Origin: an uncultured Eubacteriales bacterium
GTDB taxonomy: Bacteria; Bacillota; Clostridia; Oscillospirales; Oscillospiraceae
Reading direction: 5' to 3'
Length of the DNA: 64,000 bases
Assembly (NCBI GenBank): GCA_900540545.1
Contig: UQGJ01000005.1
Span: 85,683-149,682, forward strand
Shown: positions 51,926 to 60,455 of the stretch, piece by piece
Layout: each line of letters starts with the position of its first letter
Numbering within the stretch: position 1 is the first letter of the stretch
The notes under the pieces: generated by a model
The model's database searches: none
What the model was told of the DNA's origin: nothing
The model's input: only the letters and a program-made list of their open reading frames with translations
Made by a program: the position numbers and the translations under genes

Positions 51926-53045
51926 ATCGGGATAGGAAATCCCGGACCTTGTTGTCGAAGAGGTGGGTCTGCAGGATACCGGCCATATGGCCCATGTCGC
52001 TGTCGATGGGGTAACACTCGGCACTGCCGCCCAGCCAGGTGATGCGGTCTGTGACCCACTGGACGAACTGCCAGGGGTGAAGTACATCCAGCCGGGATGG
52101 GACCGCCAGGACCTTGGCCTTGATGCGGGACAGGGCCTGGTCCAGATCGCCGCCGTAGGGGCGGGAGACGTCGTAGTTGAGGCACATGCGGCAGGTGTAG
52201 AGCCAGTGGTTCAGGTCCACGAAGGGGACGGAGAGTTCCACAGCCTGGTCCAGCTTGCTCTCGAAACCCGCCTGGGCCAGCAGGTCGGTGTAACATTCCT
52301 TGTCGTTGGGCGAATCCCGGCGGTAGGTGCGCTCGTAATAGCCGGCCTGGAAGGCCGCCACGTTCATCATCTCAAGGCACAGCCGAAGGGTGTCGGTGGG
52401 CTGGTCGGGCCGGTCGTAGTAGTCGCCGCCCTGGAATTTCGGGTCAATCTTGGCCACCTTGATGGCGTACTGAAGGGGGTTGAAGCCGCCCCACACGGGC
52501 AGGCGGGGCGTGCCGATGACCGGGATGATGGCGTCCATCCAGTCCGGGTAGGTCACGGCCCACTGCCAGGAGGTCATGGCCCCGAAGGAGGGGCCCATGA
52601 CAGCCTTCAAATGGGTTATGCCCATGGACTCCAGCAGAAGCTTTTGGGTGTTGACCACGTCCAGCACCTCGGGCACAGGAAAGCTGAGGCCATAGGGCTT
52701 TCCGGTGGCGGGGTCCTGGGTCATGGGGCCGGTGGTGACCACGGTGGGGTTCTTGGCGCCGCAGTTACACAGGTTGTCGCTGCACACCACGAAATACTTG
52801 TCGGTGTCCACCGCCTTGCCGGGGCCGATGAGCCCGTCCCAGAAACCGGGCAGGGGGTCGGTCTCCTGGTACTTCCCCGCGCAGTGGCTGCTGGCGGAGA
52901 AGTAGTGGACCACCAGGATGACGTTGTCTTTGGCGGGACTCAGGGTGCCGAAGGTCTCGTAGCCCATCCGGACGGGGAGTGTCCGGCCACAGGCAAAGGA
53001 GAAGCTGGGAATCTCAAAAATCTGTTTTTGTGTGAGCAGAGCCAT
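51921..53045 (-). CDS. MetX/homoserine O-acetyltransferase-like alpha/beta hydrolase
   Basis: This 374-residue protein has the MetX-type fold: NVILVVHYFSASSHCAGKY, the long loop DKYFVVCSDNLCNCGAKNP, nucleophile S153 in VMGPSFGAMTSWQWA, then an Asp in PSRLDVLHPWQ and a His in SDMGHMAG. True MetX makes O-acetylhomoserine. Here the context is a 4-hydroxybutyrate operon and methionine genes are absent, so an esterase, lactonase or acyltransferase acting on the pathway substrate is more likely. It lies 18 bp after the permease gene. Confidence 0.82.
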   Translation of the reverse strand: MALLTQKQIFEIPSFSFACGRTLPVRMGYETFGTLSPAKDNVILVVHYFSASSHCAGKYQETDPLPGFWDGLIGPGKAVDTDKYFVVCSDNLCNCGAKNPTVVTTGPMTQDPATGKPYGLSFPVPEVLDVVNTQKLLLESMGITHLKAVMGPSFGAMTSWQWAVTYPDWMDAIIPVIGTPRLPVWGGFNPLQYAIKVAKIDPKFQGGDYYDRPDQPTDTLRLCLEMMNVAAFQAGYYERTYRRDSPNDKECYTDLLAQAGFESKLDQAVELSVPFVDLNHWLYTCRMCLNYDVSRPYGGDLDQALSRIKAKVLAVPSRLDVLHPWQFVQWVTDRITWLGGSAECYPIDSDMGHMAGILQTHLFDNKVRDFLSRL

Positions 53046-53063
53046 AGCGGTACGCTCCTTCCA

Positions 53064-54404
53064 TCAGATGATGCCGACCATAATCAGACCGATGCACAGG
53101 ATGGTCAGGAAGATGGGCATGATGACGGTCAGGGGGAACACGTGCTTGTAGGAGTCCTTGGCGGTAACGCCGCACACCGAGCACATGAGGATGAAGGTGG
53201 AGCAGTGGGGCAGGGTGTCCAGGCCGCAGCAGGCGATGGTCATCAGCCGGTGGAATGCCTCGGGGTTGACGCCCTGGGCCAGGTAGGCGGGCAGCATGGA
53301 GTCGGCAAAAATCTGCAGGCCGCCCAGAGCGGTACCGGTGATGCCCGCCACCACGTTCACGGCCACGGAGGCGGATACATAGGGGTTAAAGGTGTTGGAC
53401 AGGCCCATGGCGAAGTCCACGAAATACTGGAAACCGGGGGCGGCCTGGACCACGCCGGCGAAGCCCATCACGCCGCCGGTGAGAAGCAGCGCGGAGGTGC
53501 AGGAGGACCACATGCCGGAAGTGAAGGTCTTGAGGACGCCCTCCTTCTTGGAGGCGCCGAAGAACACCTTGGGATTGAGGACCACGGAGGCCACGATGGC
53601 CACGCACAGGGAGGTGAGGATGCTGTCGGTGGCGCCCATGCGGTCCTTCAGCAGGATCATGACCACGACCACGATCAGCAGGGGAACGATGGAGGTCAGG
53701 AAGGGCGGCAGGTCCTTGTCATCCTCCGTCTCCTGGGCATCAGAGCCGGAAACCACGTAACCCACGCCTAATGCGGTCTGCCGTCTGGCCTGCCAGGTGA
53801 CGTACACGCCGGCGATGACAATACCCACGATGCAGGCAATGATGCCCATAGCGGGAGCGGAGAAGGCGTTCACGCCCAGGCCGTACTCGGGCCGGGCCAG
53901 CAGGGCGTTGGTGGAGGTGGGGTTGCCGGGCAGGCACAGGCACAGGGTCACGGAGGCACACAGCACGATGCCGGGCAGCAGGTTTTTGGTGATGTTGGCC
54001 TTGCGGAACAGGGGGGCGGCCACGGGATAGACGGCGAACACGATGACGAAAGCGGACACGCCGCCCATAGCCATCAGCAGGGTGATAAGCAGAGCGCCCA
54101 GCGGGGCCCACTTGACGCCGAAAATCTTGAACAGCACCTTGGCCACGCTCTCGGCGGAGCCGGTGACCTTCAAAAATTCGCCATAGGCGGCGGCCAGGCC
54201 AAACAGCAGGAAGTAGTTGCCCGCAAAGTTTTTGAAGCCGGTGGCGTAAGCGCCCGCCAGGGTGCCCCAGAAGGGCAGCACGTTGGTGATAATGACCACC
54301 ACCGACGCGATCAGGGAGGCGATAAAGGCATTGACCCCCTTGTAGCTCAGCACGATCAGACAGGTGATCGCCAGGAGCAGACCGATGATACCGATCACAT
54401 TCAT
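53064..54404 (-). CDS. GntP-family permease
   Basis: This 446-residue integral membrane transporter has 12 or so helices. It belongs to the GntP/Gnt-like group, which imports gluconate and hydroxy acids such as 3-hydroxybutyrate. Recognisable parts are LSYKGVNAFIASLIASVVV, GLAAAYGEFLKVTGSAESVA, LCLPGNPTSTNALLA, and GGLQIFADSMLPAYLAQGV near the end with GLDTLPHCSTFILM. The start at 54404 has GGAGGAACG upstream. It is the first gene behind the sigma-54 promoter, so a hydroxybutyrate-type substrate is inferred. Confidence 0.88.
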   Translation of the reverse strand: MNVIGIIGLLLAITCLIVLSYKGVNAFIASLIASVVVIITNVLPFWGTLAGAYATGFKNFAGNYFLLFGLAAAYGEFLKVTGSAESVAKVLFKIFGVKWAPLGALLITLLMAMGGVSAFVIVFAVYPVAAPLFRKANITKNLLPGIVLCASVTLCLCLPGNPTSTNALLARPEYGLGVNAFSAPAMGIIACIVGIVIAGVYVTWQARRQTALGVGYVVSGSDAQETEDDKDLPPFLTSIVPLLIVVVVMILLKDRMGATDSILTSLCVAIVASVVLNPKVFFGASKKEGVLKTFTSGMWSSCTSALLLTGGVMGFAGVVQAAPGFQYFVDFAMGLSNTFNPYVSASVAVNVVAGITGTALGGLQIFADSMLPAYLAQGVNPEAFHRLMTIACCGLDTLPHCSTFILMCSVCGVTAKDSYKHVFPLTVIMPIFLTILCIGLIMVGII

Positions 54405-54488
54405 TTGTTTACGTTCCTCCATTCTTTCGATTCCGCAGTCATTCTCTCTCTCAGTTGGCCAACTGATTTTGACGCGCCTATCATTCAT

Positions 54489-54503
54489 GCAAGAGGTGTG
54501 CCA
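54489..54503 (-). promoter_or_regulatory. Sigma-54 (-24/-12) promoter of the abf operon
   Basis: Minus-strand TGGCAC (54503-54498), 5-bp spacer, TTGC (54492-54489): an exact match to the conserved GG and GC elements at the required spacing. It is 84 bp upstream of the permease start and faces it. A PAS-AAA+ sigma-54 activator is encoded next to it. Confidence 0.88.
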
Positions 54504-54583
54504 AGTTGCGGCCAAAGTCCCTGCGATTCGACAAAGCCTTGGAACAGAAGGTGTTTCCCGCTTATACGCAGAACATAGAGCCA

Positions 54584-54624
54584 GCCCCCTTCCGTTGCAT
54601 TTTTGCAGCGCAAGGGGGCTGTGG
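54584..54624 (-). terminator. Hairpin downstream of the sigma-54 activator gene
   Basis: AGCCCCCTT...AAGGGGGCT long imperfect stem around a T-rich loop; a probable terminator for the activator, though a factor-binding role is possible. Confidence 0.5.
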
Positions 54625-54672
54625 TTTTCACCGACAGGCTCAAATACCCGTTGATTTCATTATTTTGAATTT

Positions 54673-54708
54673 GTTTTATATATGCAACACCGTTTTATTT
54701 TTGCAACA
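54673..54708. repeat. Direct repeats upstream of the sigma-54 promoter (candidate activator sites)
   Basis: GTTTTATATATGCAACA (54673-54689) and GTTTTATTTTTGCAACA (54692-54708) match at 15 of 17 positions. They are spaced 19 bp apart and lie about 180-210 bp upstream of the promoter, overlapping the end of the activator gene. Confidence 0.55.
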
Positions 54709-56140
54709 TCTCTTTTTCCTCATAGCGTTTCCGCTTTCTGACAAAGGTAGAGGGGTCCATCCCCAGACTGGCTGCCGCCGAGCGGACATTGCCATAAGCC
54801 CCATAGGCTCTGTTGAGATACTGATACTCAAATTCCTCCACCAGAGCTTTCAAATCTATGGGCGCACTCAGGTCAGGGGTGAACACGGCAGGCGTCCGGC
54901 TGGGCTGGAAGGGCAGATCCTCCGGGTAGACCTGGTCGCCCTGACTCATAACCACCATCCGCTCCACCACGTTGCGCAGCTCCCGGACGTTGCCGGGCCA
55001 GTCATATTCCAGCATGGCCTGGATGGCCCCATAGGTGAATTCCTTTTTCAGACCGTACTTTTTGTTCAGCTCATTCAAAAAGGTATGGATGAACGGGATG
55101 ATGTCATCCTTCCGCTCCCGCAAGGGCGGGATGGTAATGGGGACCACGTTGAGCCGGTAGAACAGGTCCTCCCGGAAGGTCTTGTCCCGGACCATCTGCT
55201 GAAGGTCCCGGTTGGTGGCGGCGATGACCCGCACGTCGATGGGAATGGGCTTGCTGCCGCCCACCGGGGTGACCTGGCGCTCCTGGAGGACCCGCAGGAG
55301 CTTCACCTGCATGTCCAGGGGCAGTTCCCCCACCTCGTCCAGAAAGATGGTCCCCTGGTCCGCCACCACGAAGAGGCCCATCTTCCCGTCCTTATTCGCC
55401 CCCGTGAAGGCCCCCCGCTCATAACCGAACAGCTCGGACTCGATGAGATTGGCGGGGATGGCGCCGCAGTTCACGGTGAGGAATCGCCCATCCCTCCGGG
55501 CGGAGTTCTTATAGATGTATTTGGCCACCTTTTCCTTGCCCACGCCGGTCTCGCCCAGCAGCAGGACGGTAGTGTCCAGGACGGCCACCCGGTGGACCAT
55601 GGTGAGGACCTCCAGCATTTTGGGGTCCACGGCCACCAGGTCGGCGGAGGCCAGCACCTGCTTGCGGGCAAACTCGATTTCGGAGTAATACTTTTGGGAC
55701 AGCGCCTCGGTCTGTCGGTACTTTTCCTGAAGGTCCCGCAGCTCCGTCATATCCCGGACATTGGTGACCACCATGACCACACGACCGGCGTCGTCAAATA
55801 CAGGGGTGCTGGCGATGAGGGCGTGGCGGCCGGTCTTGAAAGTCTGCTCCATGGTGACGGGTCGGCGCTGCTCCAGGGCCAGCAGGGTCCCGGAGCGGCT
55901 GATTGCCCCGTCGCGCACCAGCTCATGCATGCTCCGCCCGATGACCTCCTCGGCTTTCAGGCCGGAAATCAACTCATAGGCGCTGTTGATGCGCACGGCA
56001 ACGGCATCCCCGTCAGTGATGAAGATGCCGTCGTAGGAGCTCTCGATGATGGCGTCCAGCCAGTCGTGGGCCTCCTGCAGATTTTGAAACATCAGCCGTC
56101 CACTGGTATGGCGCATGGAAGTCTTGTCCCGGTCCGGCAT
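54695..56140 (-). CDS. PAS-domain sigma-54-dependent transcriptional activator
   Basis: This 481-residue enhancer-binding protein has an N-terminal PAS domain (about 22-135, AIIESSYDGIFITDGDAVAV), an AAA+ domain (about 165-400) and a C-terminal Fis-type helix-turn-helix (about 440-475). The AAA+ part shows Walker A GETGVGKE (196-203), the sigma-54 contact loop GAFTGA (243-248) and Walker B GTIFLDEVGEL. The HTH reads NVRSAAASLGMDPSTFVRKR. It lacks a phosphorylated receiver, so it probably senses a ligand through PAS. It lies upstream of, and in line with, the abf operon. Confidence 0.93.
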   Translation of the reverse strand: MPDRDKTSMRHTSGRLMFQNLQEAHDWLDAIIESSYDGIFITDGDAVAVRINSAYELISGLKAEEVIGRSMHELVRDGAISRSGTLLALEQRRPVTMEQTFKTGRHALIASTPVFDDAGRVVMVVTNVRDMTELRDLQEKYRQTEALSQKYYSEIEFARKQVLASADLVAVDPKMLEVLTMVHRVAVLDTTVLLLGETGVGKEKVAKYIYKNSARRDGRFLTVNCGAIPANLIESELFGYERGAFTGANKDGKMGLFVVADQGTIFLDEVGELPLDMQVKLLRVLQERQVTPVGGSKPIPIDVRVIAATNRDLQQMVRDKTFREDLFYRLNVVPITIPPLRERKDDIIPFIHTFLNELNKKYGLKKEFTYGAIQAMLEYDWPGNVRELRNVVERMVVMSQGDQVYPEDLPFQPSRTPAVFTPDLSAPIDLKALVEEFEYQYLNRAYGAYGNVRSAAASLGMDPSTFVRKRKRYEEKEMLQK

Positions 56141-56173
56141 GGCGCATCCCCTCTTTTTCGCGTTGTTTCCCTC

Positions 56174-56202
56174 ATTATATGAACAAACCATCGCCCCGTC
56201 AA
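56174..56202 (-). promoter_or_regulatory. Sigma-A promoter of the activator gene
   Basis: Minus-strand TTGACG (56202-56197), 17 bp, perfect TATAAT (56179-56174). Confidence 0.82.
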
Positions 56203-56214
56203 GCGACGAGTCGT

Positions 56215-56243
56215 TTGACATTTACCCAGGCAGCGATTAGAAT
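56215..56243 (+). promoter_or_regulatory. Sigma-A promoter of rsmA
   Basis: Perfect TTGACA (56215-56220), 17 bp, TAGAAT (56238-56243). It is back-to-back with the activator promoter; the -35 boxes are 12 bp apart. Confidence 0.8.
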
Positions 56244-56340
56244 GAAAGAACATCTTTTATCTATTAAGAACGGAATTGCCGGTTTATCGGACGGATACGA
56301 CAGGCACGCTATAAAACCACTCACACAAAAGGAGCCGCAT

Positions 56341-57195
56341 ATGGACCTGTGTAATGCGAAGGAAATCAAGGAACTGCTGGGGCGGCACGGCTTCCGCTTC
56401 TCCAAATCCATGGGCCAGAACTTTCTCATTGAGAGCTGGGTCCCGGACGGGCTGGTGGCGGGGGCGGAGGTGTCCAAGGCCAACGGGGTGCTGGAAATTG
56501 GCCCCGGCATCGGGCCGCTGACCGTGCGGCTCTCCGACGCGGCCACCAAGGTGGCGGCGGTGGAGCTGGACCGCTCCCTCCTCCCCGTCCTGGCCGAGAC
56601 CCTGGCGGGCCGGGACAACGTGGAGGTGGTCCCCGGGGACATCATGAAGCTGGACATCGCCGCCCTGGTGGACGAGCGGTTCCCCGGCCTCGTCCCCATG
56701 GCCTGCGCCAACCTGCCCTACAACATCACCACGCCGATCCTCACGTCCCTCATCGAGTGCGGGCGGTTTTCCCGCATCACGGTGATGATCCAGCGGGAGG
56801 TGGCCCGGCGCATCTGCGCCCGCCCCGGCACCGCCGACTACGGGGCCTTCTCCGTATACTGCCAGTACCACACAGACCCGGAGCTGCTCTTCGACGTGGG
56901 GCCGGAGTGCTTCCTCCCCGCCCCCAAGGTGACCTCCGCCGTCCTGCGGATGACGCCCCGGAGCGAGCCGCCGGTCCCGGTGGCGGACGAGCGCTTTTTC
57001 TTCCGGGTGGTGAAGGCGGCCTTCGGGCAGCGGCGCAAGACCCTGCTCAACGCCCTGACCACCGGGTTCGGAAACCTGTCCAAGGACCAGCTCCGGCAGG
57101 CCATCGAGGACTGCGGCCTCTCCCTCGACGTGCGGGGGGAGAGGCTGGGCATCCCGGAATTCGCGGCCCTGGCGGAGGTTTTAGGCAAACTTTAA
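56341..57195 (+). CDS. rsmA: 16S rRNA (adenine-N6,N6)-dimethyltransferase KsgA/RsmA
   Basis: This 284-residue enzyme dimethylates A1518/A1519 of 16S rRNA in late 30S assembly. AdoMet motif I is VLEIGPGIGPLT, the catalytic motif IV is ANLPYNITTP, and KSMGQNFLIE is the N-terminal family signature. The C-terminal domain (FGQRRKTLLNAL) is complete. The start at 56341 follows AAAAGGAG. Longer in-frame sequence upstream contains the promoter. Confidence 0.96.
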   Translation: MDLCNAKEIKELLGRHGFRFSKSMGQNFLIESWVPDGLVAGAEVSKANGVLEIGPGIGPLTVRLSDAATKVAAVELDRSLLPVLAETLAGRDNVEVVPGDIMKLDIAALVDERFPGLVPMACANLPYNITTPILTSLIECGRFSRITVMIQREVARRICARPGTADYGAFSVYCQYHTDPELLFDVGPECFLPAPKVTSAVLRMTPRSEPPVPVADERFFFRVVKAAFGQRRKTLLNALTTGFGNLSKDQLRQAIEDCGLSLDVRGERLGIPEFAALAEVLGKL

Positions 57196-57258
57196 TCGGA
57201 ATTCAATGGAACCCGGAGCCTGATTGGGATAAATTGGACTCTGAAAGGATGTGGTACT

Positions 57259-58578
57259 GTGGCCCTCATCTACCGGCTCGCCTGCGCCGTCCTCCTCTTC
57301 TTTCTCTGCAACGCCATCTTGCTGAACGCCAGCCCACTGTATTGGGTCATTCTGGTGCTCTGGTTCCTCTATGTCAACGGAAAGCCGCGGCTCAAATCCA
57401 GCGCCCACGACACCCCCAGGCTCCGCCGGATGATGGGCGGGTACGAGCTATTCCAAATCTCCGCCCTGGTCAGCGTGGCCCAGCTCGTCTTTCTCCCCGT
57501 CTATCTCACCCATACGACGGGGGTGGGTGTCCCCGTCATCGTGGGGACCATCCTTCTGACGTTGGCGGTGCTGTTCGTGCTGATGGCCAACGGCTATTTC
57601 CGCATTCTGCTCACCTCCACTCGGCTGCGGCTGGTCATGCGGCTGCTTCTGCTGTTCCTGTGGTGGTGCCCCATCGTCAATCTGGTGCTGATTGGGCGGG
57701 CCTGCCGCCTGGTCAAGGCGGAGTACCGCTTCGATACCGCCAGGCAGGAACTGGACGACATGCGGAAGGAGAACGAGATCTGCAGGACCAAGTACCCCAT
57801 TCTTCTGGTCCACGGCATTTTCTTCCGGGATTGGCAGTTGGTGAACTACTGGGGCCGCATCCCCAAGGCCCTGGTCCGCAACGGCGCCGACCTCCACTAC
57901 GGCGGCCAGCAGTCCGCCGCCGCCGTGGCCTCCAGCGCCGCCGAGCTGAAGGAGACCATTCAAACCGTCCTGGCCGAGACTGGGGCGGAGAAGGTCAACA
58001 TCATCGCCCACTCCAAGGGCGGGCTGGACGCCCGCTACGCCATCAGCAAGCTGGGCATGGCCCCCTATGTGGCCTCCCTCACCACCATCAACACCCCCCA
58101 CCGGGGCTGTATCTTCGCCCAGGTCCTCATGGACAAGCTGCCAGGTGGGGCCATCCGCTGGCTGGAGCGCAAGTACAACGCCGTCTTTCACACCCTGGGC
58201 GACCGGGAGCCTGACTTCCTGGCCGGGGTCACCGACCTGCGGGCCGACGTGTGCGCCCGGTTCAACCAGGAGGTGCCGGACATGGAGGGCGTCTGCTACC
58301 AGAGCGTCATGTCCACCATGAAAAAGGCGTCCAGCGCGCCGCCGCCGCTGAACCTGACCTATCTGCTGGTGAAACAGTACGATAAAGAGGCCAACGACGG
58401 GCTGGTCTCCCTCTCCTCCGCCCAGTGGACGGGCTTCCTGGGCAACGTTACCGCCCCCCACAAGCGCGGGGTCTCCCACGGCGACATCATCGACCTCATG
58501 CGGGAGGATATCGACGGATTCGACGTGCGGGAGTTCTACGTGGGGCTGGTCAGGGACTTGAAGGAACGTGGCTTTTAA
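57259..58578 (+). CDS. Membrane-anchored lipase/esterase-like alpha/beta hydrolase
   Basis: This 439-residue protein has about four hydrophobic segments in its first 150 residues and then a triacylglycerol-lipase-type domain. Key sites are PILLVHGIFFRDW (oxyanion), nucleophile in IIAHSKGGLDARYAI (A-H-S-K-G variant of GxSxG), TTINTPHRGC, an acid in NDGLVSLSSA and His in VSHGDIIDL. The family acts on lipids or esters; the substrate is unknown. The start is GTG with AAAGGA upstream. The gene ends in a strong terminator. Confidence 0.86.
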   Translation: MALIYRLACAVLLFFLCNAILLNASPLYWVILVLWFLYVNGKPRLKSSAHDTPRLRRMMGGYELFQISALVSVAQLVFLPVYLTHTTGVGVPVIVGTILLTLAVLFVLMANGYFRILLTSTRLRLVMRLLLLFLWWCPIVNLVLIGRACRLVKAEYRFDTARQELDDMRKENEICRTKYPILLVHGIFFRDWQLVNYWGRIPKALVRNGADLHYGGQQSAAAVASSAAELKETIQTVLAETGAEKVNIIAHSKGGLDARYAISKLGMAPYVASLTTINTPHRGCIFAQVLMDKLPGGAIRWLERKYNAVFHTLGDREPDFLAGVTDLRADVCARFNQEVPDMEGVCYQSVMSTMKKASSAPPPLNLTYLLVKQYDKEANDGLVSLSSAQWTGFLGNVTAPHKRGVSHGDIIDLMREDIDGFDVREFYVGLVRDLKERGF

Positions 58579-58589
58579 CGCGGGTAATG

Positions 58590-58628
58590 AGAGCGGTCCG
58601 GCAAATTTGCCGGGCCGCTCTTTCTTTC
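58590..58628 (+). terminator. Terminator of the lipase-like gene
   Basis: AGAGCGGTCCGGCAAA with near-perfect complement and TTTCTTTCT tail. Confidence 0.85.
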
Positions 58629-58630
58629 TC

Positions 58631-58660
58631 TTGACATTACATGATAGATAACGTTATAAT
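58631..58660 (+). promoter_or_regulatory. Consensus promoter of the HTH-MFS operon
   Basis: Perfect TTGACA (58631-58636), 18 bp, perfect TATAAT (58655-58660). Confidence 0.85.
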
Positions 58661-58685
58661 TTGTGTAATGATTGGAGAGGATACT

Positions 58686-59237
58686 GTGGAAGAAAATATC
58701 ATCGAACTCAACACCAAGGCGGACCTGGAAATCTACATGAGCCCGGTCCGGCAGCAGCTGCTGCGCCGGATGAACCTGTCCGGCAGTCCCCAGACCCCCA
58801 AGGCGCTGTCCCTGGCCCTGGGCATCTCCCCCTCCTCGGTCCAGCACCATTTGAAGAAGCTGCTCTCCCTGGGGCTGGTTAAAGTGGACCACACGGAGCT
58901 CATCAACGGCATCACCGCCACCTACTACGCCCCCACCGATGTGACGGTGCGCCTGGGGATGGGCCGCCAGGACCTGCGGAATGAGCGGGAGGCCCTGGTC
59001 TTTCAGCTCATCCAGGACACGGTCCAGGGGTATTTCGAGGCCGTGCGGCGGGCGGGGACCGACTGGGACCTGACCTCCGGCGACGCGGCCCTCGGTGTGG
59101 CCTATCTGACGGCGGAGGACTGGGCCGGATTTCAGGCCTATTACCGCCGCTTTCTGGAGGACCACAAGCGCCCCGCCCCCGGCGCGGCGCCCTGGGAGCT
59201 GGCCCTGGTGGCCTACGACGCGGGCGGCAGGCCGTGA
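58686..59237 (+). CDS. ArsR-like winged helix-turn-helix regulator
   Basis: This 183-residue protein has an N-terminal winged helix (about 15-80, MSPVRQQLLRRMNLSG, then LALGISPSSVQHHLKKLLSLGLV) of the ArsR/YdfH type. A C-terminal region of about 100 residues has no motif I recognise. GTG at 58686 is chosen: GGAGAGG is 5 bp upstream, while the ATG at 58641 lies within the promoter and the ATG at 58671 would leave almost no leader. Its stop overlaps the MFS gene (GTGA), so it probably regulates that transporter. Confidence 0.83.
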   Translation: MEENIIELNTKADLEIYMSPVRQQLLRRMNLSGSPQTPKALSLALGISPSSVQHHLKKLLSLGLVKVDHTELINGITATYYAPTDVTVRLGMGRQDLRNEREALVFQLIQDTVQGYFEAVRRAGTDWDLTSGDAALGVAYLTAEDWAGFQAYYRRFLEDHKRPAPGAAPWELALVAYDAGGRP

Positions 59238-60427
59238 AGCCAGTCCAGGGGCTGATTTTGGCCCTCCACTGGTTTTCCGTGGGACTGCTCCAGCCTATCC
59301 TCAGCCTGATGCTGCTGTCCAGGGGGTGCAGTCTCCGGACCCTGCCCCTGGCGCTGGGGCTGTACTCCATGACTGTGCTCCTGCTGGAGGTCCCCAGCGG
59401 GGTCTTTGCCGACTGGCGGGGGCGCAAGGCCACCTACGTGGCCGCATCGGCGCTGTACGCGGTCAGCTTCGGCCTGCTGGCGGGGACGGAGACCTTCGGC
59501 GGCGTGGCGGCGGCCATGGCGTTCCAGGGGGCGGGGCGGGCCTTCTCCTCCGGCAGTCTGGACGCGCTGGTTATCGACGGGGCGGTGGCCCGGGGCGGCG
59601 ATGCCGCTCTGCCGGGGGTCACGGCCCGGCTGATGGTGGTCCAAAACGCCGGGGTGGCACTGGGGGCGCTGGCGGGCGGCCTGCTGCCCGACAGCCGGGG
59701 GTTCCGCCTGCATCTGCTCCTGAAGGTGGCGCTGACCGCCCTGTGCGGGCTGCTGGCCGCCGGGTTCCTTCGGGACGAGGACGGGCCTTCCGCCGGGGCG
59801 CGGCCCGGTCTGCGGGTCCAACTGCGGCAGAGCGCCGGGCTGCTCCGGCAAAATCGCCCCCTCTGGCGGCTGCTGGCCTGTATGGCCGCGCTGGCCGGGC
59901 TGATGGCCCTGGTGGAGACCTATTGGCAGCCCGCCTTCCGGGCCCTCTCCCCCGCCGCGCCCAACTGGCGGCTGAGCCTGCTGTGCACCGGCGGGTTTCT
60001 GCTGTGCACCCTGGCCAGCCTGTGGGCCGGACGCCGCACCGGCGGGGACGAACCGGCCCGCCGGTGGTCCGCCTACCGCAAACTGATGCTGCTTCTGGGC
60101 GGCAGCGCGCTCCTGCTGGCCCTGCCGTGGGGCGCGGCGGGGTTCGCCGGGGCATACCTCCTCTTTTACGTCCTGCTGGGCATCAGCGGCGTCCGGGAGC
60201 AGACCCTGCTCAACGGGTTCAGCGACAGCGCCCACCGGGCCACGGTCCTCAGCATGGCCTCTCTGGGGTGCCAGCTGGGGGCCATGGGCTTCAACGCCGC
60301 CAGCAGCCCTCTGGTGGAGCGGTTCGGCTTCGGCGGCGTGTGGGGCCTGGCGGGGGCGGGCGTGGTGGCCGTCTGCCTGCTGGCCGGGCGGGACCGCCCT
60401 GGTCCCTTTTCCGGCGTATCGGCATAG
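59234..60427 (+). CDS. Major facilitator superfamily transporter
   Basis: This 397-residue protein with about 12 membrane helices is an MFS efflux-type permease. The loop 2-3 motif is visible as GVFADWRGRKATYVA (GxxxDRxGRR type). A second part begins after a basic linker near residue 195. The start is GTG overlapping the regulator stop. Pairing with an HTH regulator suggests drug or metabolite export, but no substrate can be assigned. Confidence 0.88.
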   Translation: MKPVQGLILALHWFSVGLLQPILSLMLLSRGCSLRTLPLALGLYSMTVLLLEVPSGVFADWRGRKATYVAASALYAVSFGLLAGTETFGGVAAAMAFQGAGRAFSSGSLDALVIDGAVARGGDAALPGVTARLMVVQNAGVALGALAGGLLPDSRGFRLHLLLKVALTALCGLLAAGFLRDEDGPSAGARPGLRVQLRQSAGLLRQNRPLWRLLACMAALAGLMALVETYWQPAFRALSPAAPNWRLSLLCTGGFLLCTLASLWAGRRTGGDEPARRWSAYRKLMLLLGGSALLLALPWGAAGFAGAYLLFYVLLGISGVREQTLLNGFSDSAHRATVLSMASLGCQLGAMGFNAASSPLVERFGFGGVWGLAGAGVVAVCLLAGRDRPGPFSGVSA

Positions 60428-60455
60428 GATGGGGAGACTATAAGGAGGTATCCCT

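Noticed and set aside
51921..53045. Calling the MetX-like gene a true homoserine O-acetyltransferase for methionine synthesis
   Set aside because: The fold and triad fit, but no methionine genes are near and it is inside a sigma-54 4-hydroxybutyrate operon; the family also contains esterases and other acyltransferases.
58641..58685. Earlier ATG starts for the HTH regulator
   Set aside because: The ATG at 58641 is inside the promoter, and the one at 58671 would leave a leader of only a few bases.
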